A stretch of DNA of 54,749 nt, taken from NCBI RefSeq assembly GCF_002835735.1, contig NZ_PISD01000023.1:1-54749 (forward strand), given 5' to 3'. The notes under the pieces are model-generated. The model ran no database searches. It was not told where the DNA came from and was given only the letters and a program-made list of their open reading frames with translations. Source of the DNA: Cytobacillus horneckiae. Its GTDB lineage: Bacteria > Bacillota > Bacilli > Bacillales > Cytobacillaceae. Made by a program: the position numbers and the translations under genes. Shown here in pieces: positions 1 through 8,718 of this stretch (within the stretch, counting starts at the first letter, position 1; each line of letters opens with the position of its first letter).

Positions 1-43
1 AACAATTGGGGTGCAGTTCACAAATGGAATCAGCTTCTTCCTG

Positions 44-988
44 TTAATGGACAATTTTCAATTGAACTTGTGACGTATCATTGATTTGTATTTCTTGGCT
101 ACCCTTTCCTAATTGGAAAGTCGCTTCTTCAATCAAGCCAGAATCATCGTAATCATATTCTTCGTCCGCTTCATTTATGCTCTCCTTTTTGATTTTCCAG
201 CCCTTCAGTTCACCGACAATATCATTTATTTTTGAGGCAACGAGCTTAACATCGCTATTTTCTTCAAGCTGGATATCCAGGTGTGAGCTTTTGTCGATGG
301 ACCAGTCGCTCATCAATTTACGTGGCTTTATCGTAATTTCGTTATGATTGCCGACAACTTCAAGCTTGACGTTTTGCGGAACAAGAATGGTTGGTGACAT
401 CATGCCGTATTGATCGAACATGCCAACGGCTTCATTAGGAATATCCTTAATGGCTAAGTACAATGTATCCCCTTTTACAGTTGAACTCACATAGTCTTCT
501 GATGTCTCAATCAGCTTTTCATTTTTTCCGCTGGACGCAGTATAGGTACCGAACATCGAAACATCCTTCGCATTCGATCCTTCAATTGTTACTGCATTGT
601 TGCCTGTTTCTATTACGACACGTTTTACCTCTTTTGATACTGCCTGTTCATAAGCAGGAAGCTCATGCGTACGATGCTCCCGGTCCATGCTTGCACTCAC
701 CTTGTCAACAATTCCAGTGGAACTGATTAATGCAACACCTATTCCGACCGTTCCGAGGATGCCTACAAAAAAGATGCTTAAGATATCATATTTTAAATAA
801 GGCTTTTCCTGTTTTGAAAAAAGCAGGTAAAGCAGAATTTCTATGCCTAGTACGACTAATATTACAGGCCACCATGAGATTAACATATTCGTTATATCCA
901 ATCCCATCAATTGGGATAATATTAAATATATACCGAGAAGGAGCAACGATGCTCCCATCGAAAATGTACCTACTCTCCAAGTCTTCAT
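44..988 (-). CDS. Membrane-anchored protein of an ECF sigma operon (LiaF/DUF5668-like N-terminus)
   Basis: A 314-residue protein with three N-terminal hydrophobic segments (about residues 8-27, 37-57 and 67-90), followed by a hydrophilic region of about 220 residues that should lie outside the cell. The first two segments, with the pattern SWWPVILVVLGIEIL, resemble the membrane unit of LiaF/LiaI-type envelope-stress proteins. The C-terminal part is rich in beta-prone stretches and ends in QVQLKIVH, like an adhesin-like beta domain; this is inference. The start is supported by GGAGAG ten bases upstream. It is the last gene of the sigma / anti-sigma / TM2-repeat / this-gene operon, 12 bp behind its neighbour, so it is probably an effector or sensor of an envelope-stress response. 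Confidence 0.75.
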   Translation of the reverse strand: MKTWRVGTFSMGASLLLLGIYLILSQLMGLDITNMLISWWPVILVVLGIEILLYLLFSKQEKPYLKYDILSIFFVGILGTVGIGVALISSTGIVDKVSASMDREHRTHELPAYEQAVSKEVKRVVIETGNNAVTIEGSNAKDVSMFGTYTASSGKNEKLIETSEDYVSSTVKGDTLYLAIKDIPNEAVGMFDQYGMMSPTILVPQNVKLEVVGNHNEITIKPRKLMSDWSIDKSSHLDIQLEENSDVKLVASKINDIVGELKGWKIKKESINEADEEYDYDDSGLIEEATFQLGKGSQEIQINDTSQVQLKIVH

Positions 989-1000
989 CTTTTCACTCTC

Positions 1001-2071
1001 CTATTCTGCTTTCTTTAATTTCTTTTCTTTATTTCCAGCCAATAGCTTCAAACCGCCGCCAATTAAGAGAATGGATACGATCGCCGTTTGGAAGTAGCGG
1101 TCAAACCAGAACCATAGATCGATGTTGAGCATTTGATTTAGCATTGGCGAAAGCGCTGGAAGCAGAATATTCGTTGTTAAATAATATAATCCGACTAAGA
1201 CTAAGCCGATGCCAACCCACTTTTGATAATTGTTAAAGTACGAGATAATCGGAACATCTTCAAGCTCTTCATCACCGTATCTGGAGGCCTTTTGTAAACC
1301 GTCGAAAAAGCTGTAGAACCAAATAATCGGTATGAGGAAAAGAAAGATGCCGAGCCTTAATACATCCAAGATATAGATTGAGAACAGGAAACCAGCCATA
1401 AGCTGAATGCCGCGGCGCTGCATGCCAAGATACAAATGGCCGGCACCAGGGAACATGGATAAGAATGTGGCAATCGCTTTGCTCTTCTTTCCTTCTTCTC
1501 TCCTTGTTTCAAAATCCTCTAAAATTGTGCGGTCAACTAGCTCTTCACCACGCTGCTTCATGTTCAATTGCTGGATAGAATCAAAGAAGCTATACACCCA
1601 AATGACAGGGAATAAAAGAAGAAAAACTAGAAATTCACCCCGATTAGTCAGGAATGCGATAAAAGTGACCATAATTCCTAACCCGAGCGATGCCGCCAGA
1701 AAGGTAAGTCCGCGATTCATTAACCCAAGATGAAAATGGCCGACACCCGGGATAAACGAAAGCAGAATCGTGCGGAATCTTTCATAGTCAAGCTCTTCTG
1801 GTTTATTTTCTTCAGTTAAAGGCTGCTTCGCTTTTAAAAGCTTTGATGCCTGAATGCCTGTATCTACGAGGTTGACAATGTAGAGAAACACGCCTGTTAA
1901 TACGATAAACATCACTTCTCCGCCGACACCTGAAGCCAATAGGAAAAAGGTTAAGGCAATTAGGAAAAACTCTCCCAGCATATAAGCTAAACCTCTAAAG
2001 CCTTTTCCTAAATACATTAATCCTCCGCCTGGAAAAAAGCCTAATAAAAATGCGATCAACGGATTTTTCAT
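1001..2071 (-). CDS. Polytopic membrane protein with three TM2-like repeats
   Basis: A 356-residue, strongly hydrophobic protein. A module occurs three times, near residues 10-35, 105-130 and 200-225. Each copy has the pattern PG-x-G-(H/L)-x-x-LG-x-x-x-RG followed by a long hydrophobic helix (PGGGLMYLGKGFRG, PGVGHFHLGLMNRG, PGAGHLYLGMQRRG). This resembles the TM2 domain signature. Two more membrane segments follow at the C-terminus, and the tail is lysine-rich (KEKKLKKAE). Its start overlaps the anti-sigma stop by 4 bp (2068-2071), which points to translational coupling. It lies in an ECF sigma operon, so a role in the membrane stress response is likely. The molecular function is unknown. Confidence 0.8.
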   Translation of the reverse strand: MKNPLIAFLLGFFPGGGLMYLGKGFRGLAYMLGEFFLIALTFFLLASGVGGEVMFIVLTGVFLYIVNLVDTGIQASKLLKAKQPLTEENKPEELDYERFRTILLSFIPGVGHFHLGLMNRGLTFLAASLGLGIMVTFIAFLTNRGEFLVFLLLFPVIWVYSFFDSIQQLNMKQRGEELVDRTILEDFETRREEGKKSKAIATFLSMFPGAGHLYLGMQRRGIQLMAGFLFSIYILDVLRLGIFLFLIPIIWFYSFFDGLQKASRYGDEELEDVPIISYFNNYQKWVGIGLVLVGLYYLTTNILLPALSPMLNQMLNIDLWFWFDRYFQTAIVSILLIGGGLKLLAGNKEKKLKKAE

Positions 2072-2547
2072 TCTTTGTTATCCTCCTTATTACTTCTCTC
2101 AAGTGAATCCATCCAGGCAAAGGTTTTATCCACAATGCCTTCGGTCATTGATGTATCCTTTTCCTTAAATCCTTGACTTTCAACACCACCTGCATATTGA
2201 GTCAGCGACTGGAACACACCAGTCGACATTAAAATCAATGTCATCGCGGCTGCAACGCCGTAATGGAAAATAGATTTCTGATAGAATGCCACTCTTTTCT
2301 TCGGATGCTTTGGTTCTTTTTCTTCTACTGCTGTCAGCTGCTTTTGATTGGTGATTTGCGCCATGACCAAATCAGTAAAGTCCGGTTCATTTTCGATGAT
2401 TGGTAGATCGTCCTCTTCAACTGCGGTCAAGTAGAGCTCTAAGCATTGGTCACAGCTATATAGATGATCCTCATAAGCCTCGCGGACATCATCTTCCAAT
2501 TCATTCTTCACGTATTTTAGCCATTCGTCATAAGCGTAATGTTTCAT
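2068..2547 (-). CDS. Anti-sigma factor with HxxxCxxC zinc motif
   Basis: A 159-residue single-pass membrane protein. The N-terminal cytoplasmic region has the zinc-finger anti-sigma pattern HLYSCDQC (H-x3-C-x2-C) near residues 28-35. A single hydrophobic segment lies near residues 95-113 (VAAAMTLILMSTGVF), followed by a short acidic outer tail. This is the usual layout of ZAS-type anti-sigma factors that hold an ECF sigma factor at the membrane. The ATG at 2547 is preferred over the longer frame because AGGAGG lies just upstream and its ATGA overlaps the sigma-factor stop. Both ends overlap their neighbours by 4 bp, so the operon is tightly coupled. The cognate partner is almost certainly the adjacent sigma factor. 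Confidence 0.88.
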   Translation of the reverse strand: MKHYAYDEWLKYVKNELEDDVREAYEDHLYSCDQCLELYLTAVEEDDLPIIENEPDFTDLVMAQITNQKQLTAVEEKEPKHPKKRVAFYQKSIFHYGVAAAMTLILMSTGVFQSLTQYAGGVESQGFKEKDTSMTEGIVDKTFAWMDSLERSNKEDNKE

Positions 2548-3119
2548 GAAAAATCGTCCTCCTTCCAATGCTTCCTCATCCATTGACGCGCCCTGTATAA
2601 TTTTGTCTCAATCGTTTTCACCTGTACATTTTGCTCTTCAGCCATCTGCTGATAGCTTTTTTCTTTAATATAGAAATCATATATTACATTTCGATAATTG
2701 TCAGGCATTTCATGAAGACGCTGCCTGACGAGCTCTCTTGTTTCATTTCTAATAACTTTTACTTCAATGCTATTATTTTGCGGTGCGGCAGAATCATAGT
2801 CAACCACTTCCATCATTTCTTCACGCCTTCGTTCTCTCTTTCTCTTCATATCGATGGCGTGATTTACTGCTATTCTGGTCATCCATGTTTTAAAGCCTTG
2901 ATTCTCATATTGGGGGAGAGAGGTATAGATCTTTAAAAACACTTCTTGTGCGGCATCTTCCGCTTCCTTTTGATCTCGCAAGACCGCAAAAATCGTTTTA
3001 AACAAATCATTGCGGTACTTCTCAACCAATAAGCGAAACGCATGATCATTGCCGCTTAATACTTTTTGGATAAGAACTTGGTCGCTAATCTCTCTCTCCC
3101 CCTTTCTACCAGCTTCCAC
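2544..3119 (-). CDS. ECF RNA polymerase sigma factor (SigV/SigW-like)
   Basis: Up to 191 residues with the two conserved ECF blocks. Region 2 includes DAAQEVFLKIYTSLPQY and GFKTWMTRIAVNHAID; region 4 has the helix-turn-helix YQQMAEEQNVQVKTIETKLYRARQ. It directs RNA polymerase to a small stress regulon. The only in-frame conventional start is GTG at 3119, which has a poor ribosome site. A strong AAAGGGGGAG (3105-3096) sits 6 bases before an in-frame ATT codon (3087-3089), so real translation may begin there with residues ISDQVLIQKV. It is first in a four-gene operon with its anti-sigma factor and two membrane proteins. A CGTC-containing, ECF-like -10 lies at 3122-3130, which suggests autoregulation. 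Confidence 0.9.
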   Translation of the reverse strand: MEAGRKGEREISDQVLIQKVLSGNDHAFRLLVEKYRNDLFKTIFAVLRDQKEAEDAAQEVFLKIYTSLPQYENQGFKTWMTRIAVNHAIDMKRKRERRREEMMEVVDYDSAAPQNNSIEVKVIRNETRELVRQRLHEMPDNYRNVIYDFYIKEKSYQQMAEEQNVQVKTIETKLYRARQWMRKHWKEDDFS

Positions 3120-3121
3120 CC

Positions 3122-3160
3122 TAATAGACGAAACTAGTTAGAACTATCCCTACAGGATTT
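3122..3160 (-). promoter_or_regulatory. Candidate ECF-type promoter of the sigma operon
   Basis: On the minus strand CGTCTATTA (3130-3122) matches the CGTC core of ECF -10 elements. The -35 half is not clear; TGTAGGGAT lies near the right distance. If used, transcription would start at about the annotated GTG, which favours the downstream start at 3089. The remainder of the 378-bp gap to plsY (3161-3497) is AT-rich with no gene that I recognise. Confidence 0.35.
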
Positions 3161-3497
3161 TTGAAATTATTTTAATTTATTTTTTTGCACGACTTATAAA
3201 GTAACAACTTGCTCTTTTTGAGCGTTTTTGACGCACTATTTCCTATTTATATAGTCAGGGTTTCTCTTACAGTATGCATTTGTCGGGCTATTAAAATGCG
3301 GGAACTTATTTTGAAGAGATGGCGTCACTTTATTTGCGTTTTATAATGGCGATTGGTTCTTTCCCTTGTGCGTTCGTGCTTTTCTTCACTGCCATATAAA
3401 AATCAGCCTATATATCAATTTTTTTATGCATATATTCTGCTAGTACACTATATGGTAAAATAAGTCTTATTAGAAAATTGTTAACAAGGAGTCAATT

Positions 3498-4121
3498 ATG
3501 GACTTATTTATTTATTTTGCCGCTTATTTGCTTGGCTCTATTCCTACTGCTTTAATTATTGGGAGGATTTTCTTCAAGGTTGATATTCGCCAGCATGGGA
3601 GCAACAATCCTGGGGCGACGAATACGCTGCGTGTATTGGGGAAGCGGGCAGCGATTGTTGTGCTGCTTATTGATAGCGGTAAGGGGGCGCTGGCTGCGGC
3701 TTTGCCTATCCTGCTTGGAACGGAGCATGATCCGCTGGCAGTCGGATTAATTGCGGTTGTTGGGCATTGCTTTCCGATTTTTGCTGGTTTTCGCGGCGGG
3801 AAAGCGATTGCAACGACAGCTGGTGTGTTGATTGTTGCGAATATTTGGCTGTTTCTGATTGCTTATTTTGCCTTTGTTGCCGTTATTTATGTCACAAAAT
3901 ATGTTTACTTCGGTTCACTTTCCGTTGGCGTTACGCTGCTTATATATGCGCTTTTTAAACCGGCGAATGAGCATGATTTTATCTTTTTACTATTCCTTAT
4001 CCTGTTGATTTTTCTTCACCGCTCTAATATTAAAAACCACCTTAGTCAGAACGAGCCGAAAATTAACGATAAGCGGATAAAGGATGACCGTCTTCCCCCT
4101 AAGAATACAAAGCAAGCATAG
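3498..4121 (+). CDS. plsY: Glycerol-3-phosphate acyltransferase PlsY
   Basis: A 207-residue integral membrane enzyme that transfers an acyl group from acyl-phosphate to glycerol-3-phosphate, the first step of phospholipid synthesis in Gram-positives. Family motifs are visible: the N-terminal AYLLGSIPTALIIGR, the glycerol-phosphate loop GSNNPGATNTLRVLG (about residues 35-49), and GHCFPIFAGFRGGKAIATTAG (about residues 92-112). Five or more hydrophobic segments span the protein, and length is normal for the family. AAGGAG sits well before the ATG. A GNAT gene follows 12 bp downstream on the same strand, so the two are probably cotranscribed. Confidence 0.97.
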   Translation: MDLFIYFAAYLLGSIPTALIIGRIFFKVDIRQHGSNNPGATNTLRVLGKRAAIVVLLIDSGKGALAAALPILLGTEHDPLAVGLIAVVGHCFPIFAGFRGGKAIATTAGVLIVANIWLFLIAYFAFVAVIYVTKYVYFGSLSVGVTLLIYALFKPANEHDFIFLLFLILLIFLHRSNIKNHLSQNEPKINDKRIKDDRLPPKNTKQA

Positions 4122-4133
4122 GAGGAAAGCATA

Positions 4134-4952
4134 ATGCATAAGGAACTGGCCCACTTTCTAGCGAGCATGAATCAGCAAAAGCAGCATCATATCGGTTATT
4201 GCGGTGATAACGTGGCAGAGATTCTGCAAACACTCGAAAAAGATTTTTCGCCGCTTGCGGATGTTTTTTTCGTAAGCAAAGATATGGAGATCAACGGCGC
4301 CATCGGACTAGATATTGATGATGAGGAAAAAACAGCAGAAGTATGGGGACCTTTTTCTACAAGTGAAGAAGTGGCCCTTCAGCTTTGGAAAAAGCTTAAA
4401 GAAACCTATGAATCTACCTTAAACACTCTTTATTTTTTCATAAATAAAGAAAATCAGCAGGGAATCCGTTTTGCACAAAATATTGGTGCACACCATCAAG
4501 GCAATCACTTCATCTTGGAAGCATCCAAAAATCATTACGAGCAAAAAGCGATAGACTTCAAGCCGCAATATACCGATTCTTTTAGCGAACTGCATGAAGC
4601 CGCTTTTCCAAATACTTATCATTCTGCAAAAGAGATCATTAGTAAATTAGATGATCTTAATAGACTGCTTATCCTAACCGATCAACATAATATTAAAGGC
4701 TATGTATACATTGAAGCCCTGCCTGAGTATGGAGAAGGAAACATTGAATTCATTACCGTTTCTCCTCAATACCGCAGGCAGGGCATTGGTACGCAGCTCA
4801 CTCAGTCTGCTTTAGCCTCGCTGTTTCAATTTGAGGAAATCGCAAGTGTCACTCTTTGTGTAAGTGCGACAAATGATTCAGCCCTTTCTCTTTATCAGGC
4901 TGCAGGCTTTTCACTTAAACATGAGTTAATGCTATTCACGTATCAATTTTAA
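4134..4952 (+). CDS. GNAT family N-acetyltransferase (two-lobed)
   Basis: A 272-residue protein whose C-terminal half carries the acetyl-CoA-binding GNAT motif IEFITVSPQYRRQGIGTQLTQ (about residues 202-222), followed by SVTLCVSATNDSALSLYQAAGF. The N-terminal half is long for a single GNAT domain and may be a degenerate second GNAT fold. The substrate is unknown. GGAGG precedes the ATG, and the gene follows plsY closely. Its 3' end overlaps the convergent oxidase gene by about 21 bp (4932-4952), so no terminator fits between them. Confidence 0.85.
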   Translation: MHKELAHFLASMNQQKQHHIGYCGDNVAEILQTLEKDFSPLADVFFVSKDMEINGAIGLDIDDEEKTAEVWGPFSTSEEVALQLWKKLKETYESTLNTLYFFINKENQQGIRFAQNIGAHHQGNHFILEASKNHYEQKAIDFKPQYTDSFSELHEAAFPNTYHSAKEIISKLDDLNRLLILTDQHNIKGYVYIEALPEYGEGNIEFITVSPQYRRQGIGTQLTQSALASLFQFEEIASVTLCVSATNDSALSLYQAAGFSLKHELMLFTYQF

Positions 4953-6038
4953 ACTTAAAAGGTCGCTCGCTTTTGAAATGCCAGCGAGTGACATCGTGAT
5001 TTTTGTTTCTTCGATATAGTTTTCCAGCACTTTTTCCACACCTGCTTGCCCGCCCACTGATAAGCCATAAATAAATGGACGGCCGATGAACACAGCCTTC
5101 GCACCTAATGCGAGGGCTTTTACGACATCTGTTCCACGGCGGATACCGCTGTCAAACAGGACTGGAATCGTTCCATCAACTGCTTGTACAATGGTTGGCA
5201 GGGCATCGATTGCACTGATGATGCCGTCAAGCTGTCTTCCGCCATGATTGGATACAATGATGCCATCCACTCCGTTTTCAATTGCAAGTATTGCATCCTC
5301 AGGATGAAGAATGCCTTTAATATAGATAGGCAGGCTCGTCCGTTTTTTTAACTCTGCCACATGCGACCAGTTCAATTCAGGATAATGAATATTTTCCAGT
5401 ACTGATTGAATGATAGATTCCTCATCCTTGGCTTGCAATGCAGCCATAAATACAGAATCATATTCATAATTTGCTTTCCCAAATCCAAGTTTTAATGGTG
5501 AAAAGTTGGTGGATAAATCTGTCTCTCTCCAGCCTGTCATGACCGTATCTACTGTTAAAACAACCGCTTCATAGCCCGCTTTCTCGGCACGGTCCACCAT
5601 GCTGTAGGATACTTCTGCATTGCGTGACCAATAAAGCTGGAACCACTTTGGACTATCCCCAGTAGCCTGCTTCACCTCTTCAAGCGCATAGCTTGAAACT
5701 GTGCTTTGGGTAAACGGCACACCGATTGCTGCAGCCGCCCGGGCAGAAGCAAGCTCTCCTTCTTCATGTGTTAACCTCTGCATTCCAACTGGTGCGAGAA
5801 AAATCGGATATGGATATGTCCGTCCCCCGATTGTTACACTCATATCGACAGCTGCTACATTGCGCAGCATCCTTGGGACAATGGCTAATTTCTCAAAGCC
5901 TTTTGCATTTTTCCTTAACGTTTCTTCATTACTGGCGGCAGAACGAACATAGCCGTATGCGCCTGTTGACATTTTTTCCTTCGCTTCCTGCTCAAGTGCA
6001 TCAAATGATACCGGAAAACTCTTCGCCTCTACACTCAT
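4932..6038 (-). CDS. FMN-dependent alpha-hydroxy-acid oxidase (lactate oxidase type)
   Basis: A 368-residue TIM-barrel flavoenzyme that oxidises an L-2-hydroxy acid such as lactate. Landmarks are FLAPVGMQRLTHEEGELASA (FMN site), the catalytic His/Arg loop IIVSNHGGRQLDG (about residues 263-275), and the phosphate-binding end DSGIRRGTDVVKALALGAKAVFIGRPF. There are no N-terminal membrane or cytochrome segments, which fits a soluble oxidase or monooxygenase; oxidase versus 2-monooxygenase cannot be settled by eye. AAGGGG precedes the ATG. It starts 4 bp after the methyltransferase stop, making it the last gene of a three-gene operon. Confidence 0.88.
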   Translation of the reverse strand: MSVEAKSFPVSFDALEQEAKEKMSTGAYGYVRSAASNEETLRKNAKGFEKLAIVPRMLRNVAAVDMSVTIGGRTYPYPIFLAPVGMQRLTHEEGELASARAAAAIGVPFTQSTVSSYALEEVKQATGDSPKWFQLYWSRNAEVSYSMVDRAEKAGYEAVVLTVDTVMTGWRETDLSTNFSPLKLGFGKANYEYDSVFMAALQAKDEESIIQSVLENIHYPELNWSHVAELKKRTSLPIYIKGILHPEDAILAIENGVDGIIVSNHGGRQLDGIISAIDALPTIVQAVDGTIPVLFDSGIRRGTDVVKALALGAKAVFIGRPFIYGLSVGGQAGVEKVLENYIEETKITMSLAGISKASDLLSLKLIRE

Positions 6039-6042
6039 CTGT

Positions 6043-6798
6043 CTATCCCCTTATGCTCATGTTATACTCACAAACCGGCTTCTCACATGAAAATAGGAGA
6101 AATAGCGGAATTCTATTTCTTCTTTCATATTCTTCCTCTGAAGAAAAATTCCTTCTATCAGGGGTCGCTTCACAAAGCTCGTTAATATGAAAGCCACTGT
6201 TTCGTAAAATCATAAAATATTCCTCTACTGTACGATGATATTTTACGACTTTTTCGCCAATCCAAGGCTCTGCTCGTACGCCGATTTGAAAATAATCATC
6301 AACAATCCAATCGGGTCGCTTCGTCCCGCTACTTTTAAAAGCGCTTGTGATGACCGGATGCTGTACACTAAAAACAAATTTGCCTCCAAATCGCAAACTG
6401 TTGTAAATATTCTCGCAAATTTGACGAAAATCTTCAAGATAGTGAAGCGCTAATTGAGAAAAGATTAGATGGTAATTTTCCACTGGAAAGGGAAAGGACT
6501 CTAGCGAGGAATGAATGACCTCGCTATTTTCCAAGTCTGATAGATTTTGTTCCGCCCTCATAATCATATTTTTCGAACCATCTACCCCAAGATAAGAGGC
6601 TGCTTGAAGCAGCTCCCTTCTCATTGAAGCATCGCCGCAGCCCAAATCTAAAACATCTTTGCCAGATACATCACCTATCATTTTTAACAAGGCAGGTTTT
6701 TCGATGATTTCATTCGGACTATCCTTGCGATGCCGTCGCTTCATATAGTTTTGAAAAAACAGCTCATCCTCATAAGCTGCAGACCCCTTAAATTCCAT
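6043..6798 (-). CDS. Class I SAM-dependent methyltransferase
   Basis: A 251-residue protein with the Rossmann methyltransferase motif I VLDLGCGDASMRREL (about residues 50-64), the acidic SAM-ribose position LGVDGSKNMI, and the post-motif LIFSQLALHYLEDF. This is the general small-molecule methyltransferase pattern (Methyltransf_11/25 type). The substrate is not predictable. It lies 12 bp behind the phosphoesterase gene and 4 bp ahead of the oxidase gene, all on the minus strand, so an operon is likely. The ATG is preceded by AGGGGG. Confidence 0.88.
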   Translation of the reverse strand: MEFKGSAAYEDELFFQNYMKRRHRKDSPNEIIEKPALLKMIGDVSGKDVLDLGCGDASMRRELLQAASYLGVDGSKNMIMRAEQNLSDLENSEVIHSSLESFPFPVENYHLIFSQLALHYLEDFRQICENIYNSLRFGGKFVFSVQHPVITSAFKSSGTKRPDWIVDDYFQIGVRAEPWIGEKVVKYHRTVEEYFMILRNSGFHINELCEATPDRRNFSSEEEYERRNRIPLFLLFSCEKPVCEYNMSIRG

Positions 6799-6810
6799 TG
6801 GCTTAGCCCC

Positions 6811-7560
6811 CTAGGATTTAGTCGGTATTCCTCTATACTTTGCTTCTCTCAGTTCTAATGCATAGGCCTCAACATTTGGCAGTCCCATCTCACGGGCAAT
6901 TGCTATCTCCTTCTCCACATCGTAAGGAACTCTGACGATTTCAATTGAAAAAGGCGCAGGCTCCTTCGATAAGTACGCTCCATGGAGAATCGCATAGGTT
7001 GCCTGCGGAATGTCTAGAGAATTGCCGACACTGCCGCAATTAAATAATGTTTTTTGCGGAAAAATCGGCTCAACAAGTGCAGCATGAATATCACCGAACC
7101 CTACCACATCCGGAGTGATGTTGCTCTTCAGAGGGGTGATATGCTCTGTGTTTTCGAACATTGCAAGTTTCTCGTCATGGGGTGCTCTCATAGGAAACAC
7201 GCGGTGGTAGACACTTTTGGCAGACGCATGGAATAACCTCACATATTTTCCGCTCATATAAAAATCATAATGAAACGGCAATGACCTTAAATATGACATC
7301 GGCTCTCCTGCTAACTGGCTTTGGTGCCAATTTATTTCATCACTTTCGATTTTCTTTGTAATAAAATCATCCCAATTGCCGAGAAGCACCACTTCACAGG
7401 TTTCACGAATCCTCTCTACAGATTTGATTGCGTTCGGCCCTTTGCCGATTAAATCTCCTAAACAAAAAATGCGTTCAATTCCTCGTTCATGCGCATTTTC
7501 CAAAACTGCCTCTAAAGCCGTTAAGTTACCGTGAATATCTGAAATGACGGCGATGGTCAT
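6811..7560 (-). CDS. Metallophosphoesterase (YfcE/calcineurin-like superfamily)
   Basis: A 249-residue protein with the binuclear metal motifs of calcineurin-like phosphoesterases: AVISDIHGNLTALEAV (D-x-H), FCLGDLIGKGPN (GD), LGNWDDF (a GNHD variant), and later GFGDIHAALV (GxxH-type). It probably cleaves a phosphomonoester or phosphodiester in the cytoplasm; the substrate is unknown. It is first of a three-gene minus-strand operon with a methyltransferase and an alpha-hydroxy-acid oxidase, which does not by itself suggest a known pathway. GGGG-type ribosome site before ATG. Confidence 0.87.
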   Translation of the reverse strand: MTIAVISDIHGNLTALEAVLENAHERGIERIFCLGDLIGKGPNAIKSVERIRETCEVVLLGNWDDFITKKIESDEINWHQSQLAGEPMSYLRSLPFHYDFYMSGKYVRLFHASAKSVYHRVFPMRAPHDEKLAMFENTEHITPLKSNITPDVVGFGDIHAALVEPIFPQKTLFNCGSVGNSLDIPQATYAILHGAYLSKEPAPFSIEIVRVPYDVEKEIAIAREMGLPNVEAYALELREAKYRGIPTKS

Positions 7561-7707
7561 GATGAAAGTCCCCCTTATAATCTATATTACATTTTCTACT
7601 CTGCTATTTTTTTGAAAAGGCAAGTTGATTTTTTGCTCATTCATGATTACAGTAAGTATATATGTTAAAATAACAATTAATAATCTATTTAATCAAGGAG
7701 ATATACG

Positions 7708-8634
7708 ATGTCTAAAGTATTTATTTTCGGTCATAAAAATCCAGATACTGATACAATTTGCTCTGCTATCGCTTATGCAGATTTAAAAAAAGAACTAGGT
7801 GTTGACGCTGAGCCGGTACGCCTAGGTGAAGTGAATTCAGAAACCAGCTATGCGCTTGACTATTTCAAAGCAGAAGCACCCCGTTTAGTGGAGGCTGTAG
7901 CAAAAGAAGTAAATGAAGTCATCCTTGTGGACCATAACGAATTCCAACAAAGTGCAGATGATATTAAAGAAGTTAGAATTCTTGAAGTCATCGACCACCA
8001 CCGCATCGCTAACTTTGAAACAAGCGATCCATTATACTACCGTGCTGAGCCGGTTGGCTGTACAGCAACCATCCTAAACAAAATGTATAAAGAAAATGGC
8101 GTAGAGATTAAGAAAGAAATCGCTGGTCTGATGCTTTCAGCAATTATTTCTGACTCTTTACTATTCAAATCCCCTACTTGCACGGAGCAAGATGTACAAG
8201 CTGCCAAAGAACTAGCAGCCATTGCTGGTGTAAATCCTGAGGAATATGGCTTAGAAATGTTAAAAGCCGGTGCTGACTTAAGTGATAAAACAATTGATCA
8301 GCTGATTTCACTCGATGCAAAGGAATTCCAAATGGGCAGCCATAAAGCTTATATTGCCCAAGTAAACGCGGTTGATTTAAACGAAGTATTAAGCCGCCAG
8401 GATGAACTGGAAGCAGTCATTTCAAAAACAATTGATGAAAAAGGCTTAGACCTTTTCCTATTCGTCTTAACAGATATATTAAACAATGATTCTGTCGGTA
8501 TTGCTCTAGGTTCACAAGCTGCAGCAGTTGAAAAAGCATTCAACGTCAAGCTTGAAAACAAGCAGGCGCTGCTGAAAGGTGTCGTTTCCCGCAAAAAACA
8601 AATTGTGCCGCCACTTACAAACGTGTTGGCTTAA
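7708..8634 (+). CDS. ppaC: Manganese-dependent inorganic pyrophosphatase
   Basis: A 308-residue DHH-family (family II) pyrophosphatase that hydrolyses PPi to phosphate in the cytoplasm. Visible motifs are [20 protein letters not shown] (N-terminal metal ligands), ILVDHNE, and [10 protein letters not shown] (the DHH motif, about residue 96). The C-terminal DHHA2 region ends with [14 protein letters not shown], the substrate-binding Arg-Lys-Lys loop of the family. Length matches the family. AAGGAG is at the correct distance from the ATG. It is a monocistronic gene closed by a strong hairpin at 8642-8681. Confidence 0.97.
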   Translation: MSKVFIFGHKNPDTDTICSAIAYADLKKELGVDAEPVRLGEVNSETSYALDYFKAEAPRLVEAVAKEVNEVILVDHNEFQQSADDIKEVRILEVIDHHRIANFETSDPLYYRAEPVGCTATILNKMYKENGVEIKKEIAGLMLSAIISDSLLFKSPTCTEQDVQAAKELAAIAGVNPEEYGLEMLKAGADLSDKTIDQLISLDAKEFQMGSHKAYIAQVNAVDLNEVLSRQDELEAVISKTIDEKGLDLFLFVLTDILNNDSVGIALGSQAAAVEKAFNVKLENKQALLKGVVSRKKQIVPPLTNVLA

Positions 8635-8641
8635 GTGTTGA

Positions 8642-8681
8642 AAATGCCAGAAAGTCAGCTTCGACTTTCTGGCATTTTTTT
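8642..8681. terminator. Bidirectional intrinsic terminator after ppaC
   Basis: A 13-bp perfect stem (ATGCCAGAAAGTC / GACTTTCTGGCAT) with a 6-base loop and a T-run on the plus strand; a shorter T-run exists on the minus strand. It lies between ppaC and the convergent nitronate monooxygenase gene. Confidence 0.93.
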
Positions 8682-8718
8682 ATTTACTGGGTCAGTTCTG
8701 ACTACCGATTTTCACTTT

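Noticed and set aside
463..726. Plus-strand open frames inside the 44-988 gene and many similar ones elsewhere
   Set aside because: They lie opposite clearly real genes, lack ribosome sites and have implausible compositions.
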